Positions 23,001 through 31,030 of a stretch of 64,000 nt of DNA are shown here, piece after piece. The stretch comes from Symbiodinium natans. Lineage: Eukaryota; Sar; Dinophyceae; Suessiales; Symbiodiniaceae. Each line of letters starts with the position of its first letter. Position 1 is the first letter of the stretch. A program made the position numbers and the translations under genes. The notes below the pieces were generated by a model. It was not told the DNA's origin and ran no database searches. It was given only the letters and a program-made list of their open reading frames with translations. The stretch spans positions 12,501-76,500 of the forward strand of contig CAJNDS010002258.1 of the NCBI GenBank assembly GCA_905221605.1, given 5' to 3'.

Positions 23001-26000
23001 AATGATGCCTTCACCTCGTGCAGGGGGGTTTAGGTATGGGGGGGGGGGGCAAGAAAGTGACGGCATTCTTCGGCCGCCCACATGACGCAAGGCCATCCTG
23101 CAAACAATGGGGCCTAGAGCTAGATGCCAGAGGCGTCTGTGTGTGTGTGTGTGCGGCCTTGATTGCACCAGGATATCCCAAACTATGCCATGGACGTGTC
23201 TGCGTGCACTTTGAGAGGGGGGCCCGGAATGCACTACACAGCCCTATCAGCGGCGCAGCCCATCAGGATGCGCCCACTTCTTTTCAGAGACGCTCTTCTT
23301 CGGCAGGCTCGGAAACCTACAAGGTTTAGGACCTGTCAGTTCGTGGGGTTTAAGATGGTTTAAGGCTTAGGGTTGTAGACTTTGGGACTCAGGGCCAGCA
23401 TTCAGGCTGAACTAGGCCAGCTGGGCATAGAATTCCCCCCCAAAACGGTGGGGGTGGGGGGTGCCCCGAATTTTCGGAAATGCACATATACCCCATGTGC
23501 CCTATAGGAACCGCAAACCGGCCTCCTGCGCTACCTGGTCCGCACGCCGGTGGCAGGCGAGGCGATGGGAGGTCCAGTCCTGTCAAGGCTTCTAAAATGT
23601 CTGGGGGTTTCCGAAAATAGGGGGTACCCTTTTGGGGGGTCCATTAGGGGGGATTCTATTCTATTTGGGGTATACAAGGGGTACCCCTATTTTGGGAAAC
23701 ACCCGTGTCGTAGGATGGAGGGGCTTCTCAGGGTTGCAGTCGGGCTTTGGCATTTTGAGTCTTCGAGTTTCTATGGCTTGGGATTGCAGGGTCTAGGGGT
23801 TTGAGGTTTCGATTCTTCGGGCTCAGGGCTTCAATTCAGATTGCAATGCTTTGGATTTAGGGTTTTAGGGAGCTTTCCGCAGCTGCCCACAACCATATTA
23901 TGCATGCACAGGAGGCATGCACAAGACGTTCACGCAACCTTAAACCCTCGACTCGAACCCGAGGTCTAAAAGCCCGAAGACTCCTAAGCCCGAAATCCCC
24001 AAAGCCCTAAAGGGTTCAGGGTTTGGGGTTCAGGGTTCAGGGTTTCGTGTTAAGGGGAGACCTTGAACCACTAACCTCCCAAGATTCGAATCTCAGTCAG
24101 GCTCGCCTGCTGCTGGCAGTTCACCGAACAGTAGAAGACTTCCTGGCAGCCAGCGCTCAATATGGGTTAGGGTTTCAGAGTTTAGGGATTAAGGACTAGG
24201 ATTGGGATAGAAACACTTGGGGGTTTAGGAAATTATAATCACCTTCGACAGCATACATAGCTCAGGGTTTTACCTGGCGTCGGAACTACTCCGGGTTTCT
24301 GATGTAGCGGATGTAGACCTGAGGCCCTGAATGGTTCCGAAGCGTTCCATTCGGGGTTCCGGTCACCCTAAACCATAAAAACTAAGCCCAAAGCCCCTAC
24401 ATGCCTCAATCTAAGCAAGGCCTGGAATGTAAGGACGTGGGTGGCAATTAAAATTCGAGGTCTGCTCTGGGCCTCCTATACTCTTGCAGTGTAGCATACC
24501 AAAATAGGCCAGGGCCCCCTACAATAAACCCTAAATCCAAACCCTGAAAACCATCAATGCTAAACCCTAAGCCCTAAGCCCTAAGCCCTAAGCCCTAAAC
24601 CCTAAACCCTAAACCCTAAACCCTAAACTGAGAGCTCGATCTCCCCGACACCCTAGCTTTCCAGGCCAGGATCTCCCTAGTTCCCGAGTTCCTTAAGGCC
24701 CCATTTAACATCATGACCCTGGGACCTACACCTGATAAAGCCTCGAAAAAACCCTGCCTCGGAACTTTTCAGAATCCTTGCGTTCTGTCGGCGCATGGTG
24801 CTTTTTGGTTTGTTCGCATGCTGAAGGTTTGGTAAGGCGTTTTGCCCTTTCCTTCCAGGGACCTAACAATTGCTAGGCAGAGCCCTGGACACCATATTTG
24901 GCTTCCACTGACGGTACAGGGTGAGGTTTGGGATCTTCCCGTATACGAACAGTCCTTCATAGGGATTATAGTACCCCCCCCCCCCTATTCTAATCCCTAT
25001 ATGAAGAAGCTGTTAGTACAAGGGGGGAACATCCCAAGGTGACATCCTCCTGGGGCTTATAAGGCTGAGGTCGCTTCCGTGAGGCCTCGCATCCAGAGCA
25101 GCACAGGACCGTCGGGCCGCCGCACACTGCGCAAGGCCTTGGAGCAGGAGGCCGCCCCAAGACTGAAAAAAAAAACAACAACAACACATATATATACACA
25201 TAAAGACTGTGTATATATATATATATAAGTACATATATAGACGTACATCTGTCTCCTTTTGAAGCAAGAACTTGCGCAAAAGCACGTGCGCCTTGTGTTC
25301 GACTCTCATCTGAAGGCCATGTACTGACAAGGTTGTTGCCTGCAGGTCCTTCCGTGCAAAACTTGCAGTAACGAGGCGGAACGTCGCTGTGGAAAGTTTG
25401 GGCGGAGTCAGCAGAGGGCGCACGCGGATTGCCGAAGAAACGGTTCCCTTTTCAGGTCCCTGTGCAAGAACGAACCACAACTTAGAGAATTGACCATTTA
25501 GGAAAATACAAATCCTAAATAAATAAACGAACATATATATATGTGTGTGTGTTTATTGACTTATTTGTTTGTTTACTTATTTATTGATTTTTGTATAAGA
25601 TCTACACATTTATATGTATGTTTTTGTATAAATGCTTTTAATTCGTTTTTGGAAATACTGGCCGAAAGGACTTAAAGAAATTATTTAGCATGTGCTCATG
25701 AGGGACTTTTCAAACGTTCCAGCACTGAGCCCTGAATTCGAAACCTCCAGCCACCCTAAGCATATTAAACCATATTAAACCCAAACCCTGAACCCTGAAC
25801 CCTAAAAGTTTTGCTGAAGCTCAAGAAGCTCTGCAAGCCCGAGGCCTGAAGGCCTGCAAGTGCTTCAACATTCCCACTACGTCTGCCTACTGAGCAACGT
25901 ATGTATGGATAAGAAATGATCTAACAAACAGCAAGACTCATGGTACGAGCTAAAATTAAGCAAACTAATCAACCCTCCCCCTCCCGATCCCTGAGGGCCA

Positions 26001-27852
26001 AGCTCTGTCTCGGAAGCCTGATGCCTCTTTGGACTTCACGGCTTTTGAGGGTTCCGTGTGGGCTTGCACCGTGGGCTTAAGCGGCTTAAGGGTCTAAGGA
26101 TGCGGGCCTCAGGACCCATTCGGGGGCTAGAGGTCTGCTAGAGGTCATCGGGTGAGATCAGGTTTAAACCAGCAAAAGCAGAGGATGAAAGCGTGGACGT
26201 CATCGTCTGGGGAGGTCCGGGCCACGCACGTGCACGACTGCTTACTCAACCCTGAACCCTCAACCGCCGCACGGTCTGGTCTCGGGCTTTTGGTGGCATT
26301 TTGGGCTCCAGGGGCGTCGAAGCCGACAGAGGAATCGGGCTGCCTGATTTTAACGCGCCCGCACGCCATCCTCAAACACAAAAATTTCGGGGCCCAGCGA
26401 AGCTGCAAGAGCATGTCTGTATATGGTCCGGCGTCTGGCGTGTGCGGCCCCCCCCCCCCCATGGTATGGTCAGGTAGGGGGGGGGGGGGGGGCCGACTGT
26501 GAGCACACCCTCGGCAAAACCCGTGTGTTGGGAGTGTTGCGCCTTCGGTTGAGGGAGCACGCCCTCGGGAAAACCCATGTTGTGTGTAAGGCGTTTATCC
26601 CCCCCCCCCTCCAGGTCTACGGTCTCTAACCCTAAACCCTTTCAAACCCTAAACCCTAAACCAACCCTAAACCCTAAACCCTAAAACCAACCCCCAAGCA
26701 CACCACAGGGGGGGGGGGTTAACCCTAAACCCTAAACCCTTTCAAACCCTAAACTCTAAACCATAAAGCCTGAACCCTGGACCCAAAACCCTTTCAAACC
26801 CTAAACCCTAAACCATAAATAACCCGAACCCTAAAACCAACCCCAACCACACCACAAGGGGGGGGGGGGTTTCCAGACCATGGGTGGGGGGGGAGGGGGG
26901 GGGCCGGGGAGCACTGGACCATGTATACTGGCGCCCTCGTGCGAAAGAGGGAACACATCCACACCCTCAACCCCTAGCTGTGCCGGGGCCGCGGCCGGGA
27001 CTGCTCGGCGGCCACGGCCGCATCGAGCTCATCTGCACCCTGGGCTCTGCTGTGGATAGGGTTCATAGGGCCGAACTTGCTGGGGCTGGGGGGCTTCAGA
27101 ATTCTCAAGGTTTTGGAGCTCAGCAAAGGAAAGGCTCTATCGTCCATGCTATCGTCTTTGTAGTGTGTAGGATGTCATGATATAGCCATAATAGGGTGCA
27201 GGATTCGGGGATGAGGGTGGGCAAGGTGTTCCTGGCAATTACCAGCGCCTTCTTCTCGCTGGCTGGCCGGCAGGTGGCACGGAAAGCAAAGCTTCCGAGC
27301 TGCCGAATTGTTAAAACATACTTTGATAAAGACGAACCGCGAAGCTTCAAGCGAATCCCTTCCAAAGCCCACGAGGAGCACTCTGAAGCCCTGACTCAAC
27401 CCTCGAACCTTCAAGCTCCTCGCATCCTAAGACCAAAGACCCCAACAGCTCCCAACAATCTTAGGGCAGTTCCATGATCCCTTAAAATGGGCCCTTAAAA
27501 AGGGACCCCTTATGTACCCCATACAACCCAAGGGCCCAAATTTCAGAACCCAACAAAGAAGGTAGGGGACCACATTAAGGGTACATGAAACTACCCTTAG
27601 AAACAAAGGCCACTAAAGCCCTAGAAGCCCGGAACCACTAGAGCCATCAGCCCCTAGGACCTCCCACCGTAAACCCTAAACCTTGGGATGTTCTCCCCTA
27701 TACTAACCGTCCTTTATAGGGATTAGAATAGGGGGTACTACAGTCCCTATCAAGGACTGTGAGCATCAGGGGGAACATCCCAACCCCAAACCGCAAACCC
27801 CATACCGAAGCGCCAGCTCACCTGCCGCCCTTGCATCGCAGGAGGCTGCCAT
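13895..27852 (-). CDS. MYND zinc-finger and TPR protein (multi-exon gene model)
   Basis: A joined model of at least 25 exons on the minus strand. The order is a possible start exon at 27.85 kb, an N-terminal region (27.26-25.24 kb), a complete MYND finger over three exons (25.16-23.53 kb), a linker, then helical repeats with tetratricopeptide spacing (20.2-14.6 kb), including HPSSAATLLLCTAELFALFG and AAREIYSRC...HPLDAQPELGKVLQLLG. MYND fingers bind proline-rich partners; MYND plus helical repeats occurs in SMYD proteins, but no SET domain is visible, so methyltransferase activity is not claimed. Most introns start GC and end AG. Phases agree across most of 25.16-13.9 kb. Uncertain points are the joins among 27.3, 27.0, 26.4 and 25.46 kb, the join from 18.7 to 17.0 kb, and the 3' end. 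Confidence 0.75.
14643..14696 (-). CDS. MYND-TPR gene exon (TPR helix)
   Basis: 54 bp after GCTCAG with the donor GAG|GCGCCC, phase 0 to 0. It reads TKRAAELLAEAEAKLHHE, an Ala/Glu/Lys helix. The phase matches the exons on both sides. Confidence 0.75.
15060..15122 (-). CDS. MYND-TPR gene exon (TPR helix)
   Basis: 63 bp after CCCGAG with the donor GAG|GCGAAG, phase 0 to 0. It reads VKMLRQAVRARQRTLGFANL then E. Joined to the preceding exon it gives the TPR-like order GEHERA-VKMLRQAVRA. The plus strand is also open with a GTGAGT, but composition favours this strand. Confidence 0.75.
15423..15493 (-). CDS. MYND-TPR gene exon (TPR helix)
   Basis: 71 bp after CCATAG with a GT donor (GCC|GTAGGG). 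It reads LHPLDAQPELGKVLQLLGEH then ERA. The pattern HPL-x-LGKVLQLLG is that of a tetratricopeptide first helix. The plus strand also has a clean frame here (PYGPFVLTEQLQHLAKFG); phase agreement with the neighbours decides for minus. Confidence 0.7.
16154..16184 (-). CDS. MYND-TPR gene exon (TPR helix)
   Basis: 31 bp after CTCAG-type CAG with the donor TCTG|GCGAGG. It reads AAREIYSRCS plus one base, which with the next exon's GC makes Gly and gives SRCS-G-LHPL. Other donors slightly downstream (GAG|GTGCCG at 16149, CTT|GTAACT at 16134) are possible but break the phase. Confidence 0.65.
16582..16632 (-). CDS. MYND-TPR gene exon (TPR helix)
   Basis: 51 bp after GCCGAG with a GT donor (GAG|GTCGGT), phase 0 to 0. 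It reads VLLRELHQYQSAIESLE, which continues into AAREIYSRC of the next exon as a two-helix TPR. Confidence 0.75.
16920..16983 (-). CDS. MYND-TPR gene exon
   Basis: 64 bp after CCTCAG with a canonical GT donor (AAG|GTGAGT). It reads PIADAHWNVAARSSDALLRI then K, and ends in phase 0. This is one of the clearest exon/donor pairs in the window. Confidence 0.8.
17143..17188 (-). CDS. Candidate exon of the MYND-TPR gene
   Basis: 46 bp after CTTCAG with a GT donor (G|GTGGAG). It reads VRQRCGEDKLRGGTH. The phase does not join simply to the next exon unless a nearby GTTTAG donor is used, so the end is uncertain. Confidence 0.45.
18702..18767 (-). CDS. MYND-TPR gene exon
   Basis: After AAGCAG it reads GSPPVGDAYGFHTALLARAR in phase 0. 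The donor is one of several GC dinucleotides near 18705-18715, so the 3' end is approximate. The acceptor abuts a family 2 palindrome (18777-18897). Confidence 0.65.
18777..18897. mobile_element. MITE-like palindrome, family 2 copy B
   Basis: It starts CTTCATGGGTAATCAC and ends TTCTCATGAACCTTCAAGTCAGG. It is diverged but has the same layout as the copies at 8.2 and 36.2 kb. It sits 10 bp from an exon, at the 3' end of the intron in the transcribed direction. Confidence 0.7.
18948..18969. repeat. Poly-G tract
   Basis: An uninterrupted run of about 22 G on the plus strand, so poly-C on the transcribed minus-strand RNA. Similar runs of 10-18 bp recur in the window (for example 3620, 9839, 26470, 33797, 44517). 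Confidence 0.9.
19093..19152 (-). CDS. MYND-TPR gene exon (TPR helix)
   Basis: 60 bp after CGCCAG. It reads ERAADYSRAYIAMARLAHGE in phase 0. Joined behind LFALFGQQ of the upstream exon it gives exact TPR spacing. The donor here would be GAG|GAGGGA, a GA-AG intron; a shift of three bases is possible. Confidence 0.75.
19364..19446 (-). CDS. MYND-TPR gene exon (TPR helix)
   Basis: 83 bp after CTGCCCAG. It reads NLPIFHPSSAATLLLCTAEL then FALFGQQ. The proposed donor is CAG|GATCGT, a GA donor, chosen because it alone keeps TPR spacing to the next exon; the alternative GGA|GTGTCA four codons on is GT and in the same phase. Confidence 0.75.
19699..19755 (-). CDS. MYND-TPR gene exon
   Basis: 57 bp after GCAAAG with the donor GATG|GCGGGG. 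It reads LKYLDFLSKLVDNLTGAD between two split Gly codons. The phase fits both neighbours. Confidence 0.8.
20135..20183 (-). CDS. MYND-TPR gene exon
   Basis: 49 bp after GGGCAG with the donor GCAG|GCTTCT. It reads LLLLARATHVAGDHAA and ends with the first base of the Gly codon completed by the next exon. Confidence 0.75.
20513..20542 (-). CDS. MYND-TPR gene exon
   Basis: 30 bp after GGGGAG with the donor GAG|GCAGCA, phase 0 to 0. It reads PDVDLNQLVE. Confidence 0.65.
21019..21072 (-). CDS. MYND-TPR gene exon
   Basis: 54 bp after CTCTAG with the donor CAG|GCCAGT, phase 0 to 0. It reads IRPGSAQEVLDSAMQAYQ. Confidence 0.8.
21297..21367 (-). CDS. MYND-TPR gene exon
   Basis: 71 bp after GTTTCAAG with a GT donor (ATG|GTGGCT). 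It reads LAREKREQLRAAAVAASRDR then RYM after a split Val codon. The phase agrees with 22.6 kb and 21.07 kb. Confidence 0.75.
21368..22584. other. Long intron, no further exon seen
   Basis: About 1.2 kb between two phase-matched exons. The first part (21.4-21.9 kb) is degenerate TTTAGGG-like sequence; 21.95-22.45 kb is unique-looking, with no frame I can support. Confidence 0.45.
22585..22651 (-). CDS. MYND-TPR gene exon (linker)
   Basis: 67 bp after CACCAAG with the donor GCAG|GCTCTG. It reads PNGSTASPEKETPPHKREIV then LA. Polar and Pro-rich, as for a linker between the finger and the helical part. Confidence 0.7.
22976..23014 (-). CDS. MYND-TPR gene exon
   Basis: 39 bp after CACGAG with the donor AAG|GCAAGC, phase 0 to 0. 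It reads VKASLAVVPAEPK and directly follows the MYND finger. Confidence 0.7.
23535..23579 (-). CDS. MYND finger exon 3 (WxxH...C)
   Basis: 45 bp after TTGACAG with a GT donor (CAG|GTAGCG), phase 0 to 0. It reads DWTSHRLACHRRADQ. It supplies the final two zinc ligands of the MYND domain, His and Cys in W-x2-H-x3-C. The plus strand is also open here (GLLRYLVRTPVAGEAM), but the three-exon MYND match settles the strand. Confidence 0.9.
23596..23702. mobile_element. MITE-like palindrome, family 3 copy C
   Basis: GGGGGTTTCCGAAAATAGGGGGTACCC at the left mirrors GGGGTACCCCTATTTTGGGAAACACCC at the right, around GATTCTATTCTATTTGGGG. The best preserved inverted repeat of the family. It is 17 bp from the acceptor of MYND exon 3. 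Confidence 0.8.
24107..24142 (-). CDS. MYND finger exon 2 (YCxxxCQ)
   Basis: 36 bp, 12 codons, after GCTGCCAG with the GC donor CAG|GCGAGC. It reads EVFYCSVNCQQQ, the core FYC-x3-CQ of a MYND finger with the third-pair cysteines. It is in phase 0 on both sides. The upstream intron is 943 bp and the downstream one 527 bp, both starting GC and ending AG. Confidence 0.9.
24560..24628. repeat. Interstitial CCCTAAA array
   Basis: Heptamers CCCTAAG then CCCTAAA, about nine copies, inside the intron between MYND exons 1 and 2. Confidence 0.9.
24930..25036. mobile_element. MITE-like palindrome, family 1 copy B
   Basis: Ends GGGATCTTCCCGTATACGAACAGTCC and the mirrored AGCTGTTAGTACAAGGGGGGAACATCCC, with poly-C in the interior. 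It lies 49 bp inside the intron after MYND exon 1. Confidence 0.75.
25086..25162 (-). CDS. MYND finger exon 1 (CxxC...CxxC)
   Basis: 77 bp after a strong acceptor (poly-T then CAG) with the GC donor GAG|GCCTCA. It reads LGRPPAPRPCAVCGGPTVLC then CSGCE. Cysteine spacing C-x2-C-x7-C-x2-C is exactly that of MYND fingers, and joining to the next exon gives C-x5-C-x3-CQ. Established knowledge: MYND is a protein-interaction zinc finger. Confidence 0.9.
25243..25459 (-). CDS. MYND-TPR gene exon upstream of the finger
   Basis: About 217 bp after TTGCACAG. It reads GPEKGTVSSAIRVRPLLTPP, then KLSTATFRLVTASFARKDLQ, then a basic segment with RVEHKAHVLLRKFLLQKETD. Two donors fit, GAT|GTACGT (ends 25247) and GTAC|GTCTAT (ends 25243); the second gives the phase needed for MYND exon 1. 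Unusually long for an exon here. The domain is not recognised. Confidence 0.65.
25530..25690. other. A/T-rich intron stretch
   Basis: GTGTGT then TTTA/TTTG-rich sequence, clearly more A/T rich than its surroundings, without coding signal. Confidence 0.6.
26355..26402 (-). CDS. Exon, probably 5' part of the MYND-TPR gene
   Basis: 48 bp after CTCTTGCAG with a GT donor (C|GTTAAA), phase 1 to 1. It reads SLGPEIFVFEDGVRA. A further small piece near 26.22 kb (VHVRGPDLP) would continue the frame but is too short to call. Confidence 0.6.
26627..26860. repeat. CCCTAAA array with 80-bp higher-order repeat
   Basis: CCCTAAACCCTTTCAAACCCTAAA blocks alternate with CCAACCCCAAGCACACCACAGGGGGGG. The unit AACCACACCACA-G(n) occurs twice (26695 and 26846), giving a higher-order repeat. 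Confidence 0.75.
26984..27039 (-). CDS. Exon, probably 5' part of the MYND-TPR gene
   Basis: 56 bp after AGCCCAG. It reads GADELDAAVAAEQSRPRP in phase 0. A GC donor (CG|GCAC) fits, but its phase does not match the next exon found, so the end is approximate or an exon is missing. Confidence 0.55.
27243..27262 (-). CDS. Candidate 20-bp micro-exon
   Basis: After CGGCCAG with a GT donor (CTG|GTAATT). It reads SEKKAL after a split codon that the 27.8-kb exon completes in the right phase. Very short, so uncertain; the acceptor could lie further upstream. Confidence 0.35.
27685..27782. mobile_element. MITE-like palindrome, family 1 copy C
   Basis: GGGATGTTCTCCCCTATACTAAC at the left and CTGTGAGCATCAGGGGGAACATCCCA at the right, around TAGGGGGTACTACAGTCCCTA. 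It is 39 bp inside the intron after the putative first exon. Confidence 0.8.
27822..27852 (-). CDS. Possible first coding exon of the MYND-TPR gene
   Basis: ATG at 27852-27850 in GCAGAGCCATGG context, then MAASCDARAA and a canonical GT donor (G|GTGAGC). No exon upstream in the next kilobase continues it, which fits a start. The start is inferred; an internal exon with an earlier acceptor is possible. Confidence 0.45.
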
Positions 27853-28223
27853 GGCTCTGCCCTACTTTTCTGGCCTACCAGACAACGTCTTTTTTCTGAG
27901 GGAGGGCTGAGGGCTTGAGGGATCTTGGGGTTTGCCCACACATCCACGATAGCACCTAGCATCCCCCCCTCCCCAGGCCCGAAAAACCCATGAACCCCGG
28001 GTGAGTTTGAGATGGACCCAGGGTCAAGCCTTAGGGTTTGAATGGGCTTAGGGCCTAGGGCTTAGGATTTAGGGCTCAGGCTGGAAAGATGGAGGTTGTG
28101 CAGAGGCTTAGGATAGGCTAGCTGAGGGGGGGTGGGCTCGGGGCTTGTGCCCGCATGGGGTTCAGGGTGTCGGATTTAGGGGTTGAGAGTCAGGTTTCCT
28201 GAGCCGCTTTTCGTTCAGCTTGC

Positions 28224-28255
28224 CTCCGGAATGCGAAGATGTGGGCAGGACAGCT
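28224..28255 (-). CDS. Candidate micro-exon
   Basis: 32 bp after GTCAAG with the donor GGAG|GCAAGC. It reads SCPAHIFAFR. Plausible splice sites, no family match. Confidence 0.35.
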
Positions 28256-28559
28256 CTTGACAAGCCGTTAGCCTCAAGCACCAAACGCCCCTGAGTTCGG
28301 GTTTTCTTGGGCCTCCGTTATACTCTGTTTCTTACCGGTTAAGGGTACCAAGAAGGACCCATAACTTGGCGCAACCCACAAAGCCTTACCTCTTCTGTCT
28401 TTTTTCGGATAGCGGGGGACATGATCTCGGGATGCGGACCTGCGAACCCTACGTGGAGGCTGGAAGGGGCTTCTTGCGTTGCACGCAAGCGTCACGTAAG
28501 AAGCTTTCGCTACGCGTGCCCCTAGTTGCACTGGCCCTGAGCCCCGACCTCTCAAAGCC

Positions 28560-28800
28560 CCCAAAGCCCAAAGACAACTTGGAGCACTCCCCGAAACCCT
28601 GTAAACCCTATAAACCCTATATAGCCCTATAAACCCTAAAAACCCATAAACCCTGTAAACCCTACAAACCTTGTGAACCCTGTAAACCCTATAATATAAA
28701 CCCTATAAACCCGAAAAAGCGCTACAAACCCTAAAAGACCCATATCCCCTAAGTAAACCCTAAACCCTACAAACCCTAAACTTACTAAACCATGAGCTCC
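28560..28800. repeat. CCCTATAAA/CCCTAAA array
   Basis: Units ACCCTATAA, ACCCTGTAA and ACCCTACAA of about 9-10 bp, a longer derivative of the telomere-type unit. Confidence 0.85.
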
Positions 28801-29167
28801 AAAAGCCAGGGATTCATGGTTTGGGTTTTAGGCGGCTTCAGGGGTTCAGGGAAGGGGCGGGGGGGAAGGTTTCGGGTTTCGGGTTTAGGGTTCAGGGTCT
28901 AGGGTTTGGGGTTTAAGGGCTCAGGGAGGGCTTAGGTTTGAGGGCTGAGAGGGTGGTGGTATGGGGCATGTTCTACACTCACGTCCCTGTCCCTGTGCAG
29001 ATGAAACGGGAACCTGGTTCAGAACAACCCCTGGTGTAGGGAAACCCTTAATGAACCATAAACCCTAAACCGTAAACCCTAAACCTTAAACCTTAAACCC
29101 TCATGGACCAGGATCCCGTGTGTGACGTGGGGGCAGCAACCTTTTTGGGTGCGTCACGTCTCCTTGC

Positions 29168-29201
29168 TTCTTCTGACAGCCCGCACAGTCGCCAGGAGCT
29201 C
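29168..29201 (-). CDS. Candidate micro-exon
   Basis: After GCTTTCTCAG, a good acceptor, it reads ELLATVRAVRR. The donor is uncertain (GC near 29170). Flanking 28.8-30.4 kb is degenerate repeat with nothing else I can support apart from a weak island at 30.24-30.30 kb. Confidence 0.4.
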
Positions 29202-30469
29202 CTGAGAAAGCTGGCTGCAGGTGTGGGATTCTAGGTGTGCGCTTGAAGGCCCAGGGCAGCTACCCACTAAAAACCTAAAAACCTAAAAGCCTAAACCCCA
29301 AAAACGATACCCCCTATCCCCAACTAACCCCAAACCCTGAGACCGTAAGCATCTAAGCAGAAATCTAGACTTCGAACCCTGAACCGAATTGAACCACGAA
29401 AACCCTGAGCCTCAAACCCTACACCAAAGGTATGGATTTTCGACCATCCCTATTCCCTAAACCCAAAACCCTACTGAACCCCAAACCCTACGAGGAATCA
29501 AGAGCCAAGCTACGAGGATTTTGGTAATCTCGGTGCCTATAGAAAACCTGAACACCTACACCCATAAGCCCGTAAATGCCCTTGTAACCCTTTAAACCGC
29601 AGGCGTGAAACGGCCCTAAACGGCCCTAAGCCCCAAAAGACCCAAAAGTCCTAAAGTGTCAGGGGTCGGAAGGAGATTGCTGCTTGTGATTAGTGCCATC
29701 TGAACTCCTGAACATCCAAACCCTTCGCCACGCAAAGCTCAGAGTCTTTCAGCCCTAAACCCCTATAAGCCCGGCGCATGGCGACACAGCGCCAGAGGAA
29801 GCGAAATCGCCAACACCGCCACGCAGACCTGGCACGAGGGGAACTACCCTGAACCCTGAACCCTAAACCCTAAACCCTAAGCAATAAACCCTAAACCTTG
29901 CCAACCCTCAAGCTCTGCTCTCTCTCTAAATTCTGAGCTTCTCCCCCTGAAGCCCTGTAAAGCCCAGTCAAAAAATGTCCTCCCAGCCTAACCCGCTCGG
30001 AAAGCCTGTTGACCCTAAACCACGGAGCTGTTTGCTTTCCTATTTCCTAGGTACGGCACCCTACTGCCCCTAGGTGTGGCAGCCTGCTGGCTAATTGTTT
30101 CTTGGATTCCGTGCAAGTCAACCGATTTGGGCTTGGGCTTGGCTTGGGCTTGGCTTAGCGGGAAGTAGTGAAAGGGCAGATTCATTCGGAATTGGGCAGC
30201 CGGTGTATGAAAATTCCTCAGGTGCCGGCTGCCGCGCAAACTCGCAGCGGCGAGCCCACCGGAGGAAAGAGCCTGGGCCGCTTCGGATGCAGGTGCAAGA
30301 AATCGGCGCCTTAGCCGAACACTCTCAAGCCTAGGAGACCCTGAACCTCTGAAGTCCACCCCTCCCAGGCGCCCGAAAACCCCAAAACGCCTTGCTATAT
30401 ACTGCCTTTCGAAACAGCCTCAAACTGGCAGACATCCAAGGAGTCCAAGGGGCCAGGAGGCCAGGCTGC

Positions 30470-30516
30470 CTGTGAGCAGCAGGCCCAGTAGTCGGGCCAC
30501 GGGGCCAAGGCGCAGC
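30470..30516 (-). CDS. Candidate exon, hydrophobic
   Basis: 47 bp after GGCCCAG with the donor ACAG|GCAGCC. It reads LRLGPVARLLGLLLT, a possible membrane helix. Confidence 0.4.
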
Positions 30517-30699
30517 CTGGGCCAAGGTGTGAGATTCGGGGCTGCAGGCTGAGTTTGCTCAGTTTTCCTGCGGCTGCGGGTGTGATTGTGATAGTTTTTG
30601 GGAAGGGGGGGGGGGGGGTTTGAGGTGGCGGGCTCAGGGATTTTCAAGGTTTAGGGCTCAGGGGCATTAGAAGGTGAGGGGTCGGCGGCCGTCAGGAGC

Positions 30700-30740
30700 T
30701 TCGCCCGTGATCCATCGCCCATCCAGCAGAAGTGGGGGGC
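30700..30740 (-). CDS. Candidate exon
   Basis: After GTCGAG it reads APHFCWMGDGSRA and may run on to KLLTAAD. Composition is good; the donor is uncertain, so the 3' end is approximate. Confidence 0.45.
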
Positions 30741-31030
30741 CTCGACCCCCCGCCCAACATTATGAATTATAAGAGCCTCATGAACAGCGGCCGGAGACGG
30801 TGCCTTTGGCCCTGTGGAATCTCTTTTGTACGCTTGTTCCCCCCAAAACGCGAGCATCATGCGTGACTGCGTGGCGCGATGACGCCGATACCCAGGGCGC
30901 ACATCATGGACCCTTCATCTCTCCTCATGTAGGGGACTGCGGGGGGGCGAGCATCAGCAGCATCGGCAAAAACAAACATGAAAAGGCGAACTTGCAGGCA
31001 CTGCGGCGTCAGCCACACCCAGGACAACAA

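Noticed and set aside
25795-25835. Possible relict dinoflagellate spliced leader (TTTTGCTGAAGCTCAAG)
   Set aside because: Only an imperfect, short match to the leader's end, with no gene start beside it.
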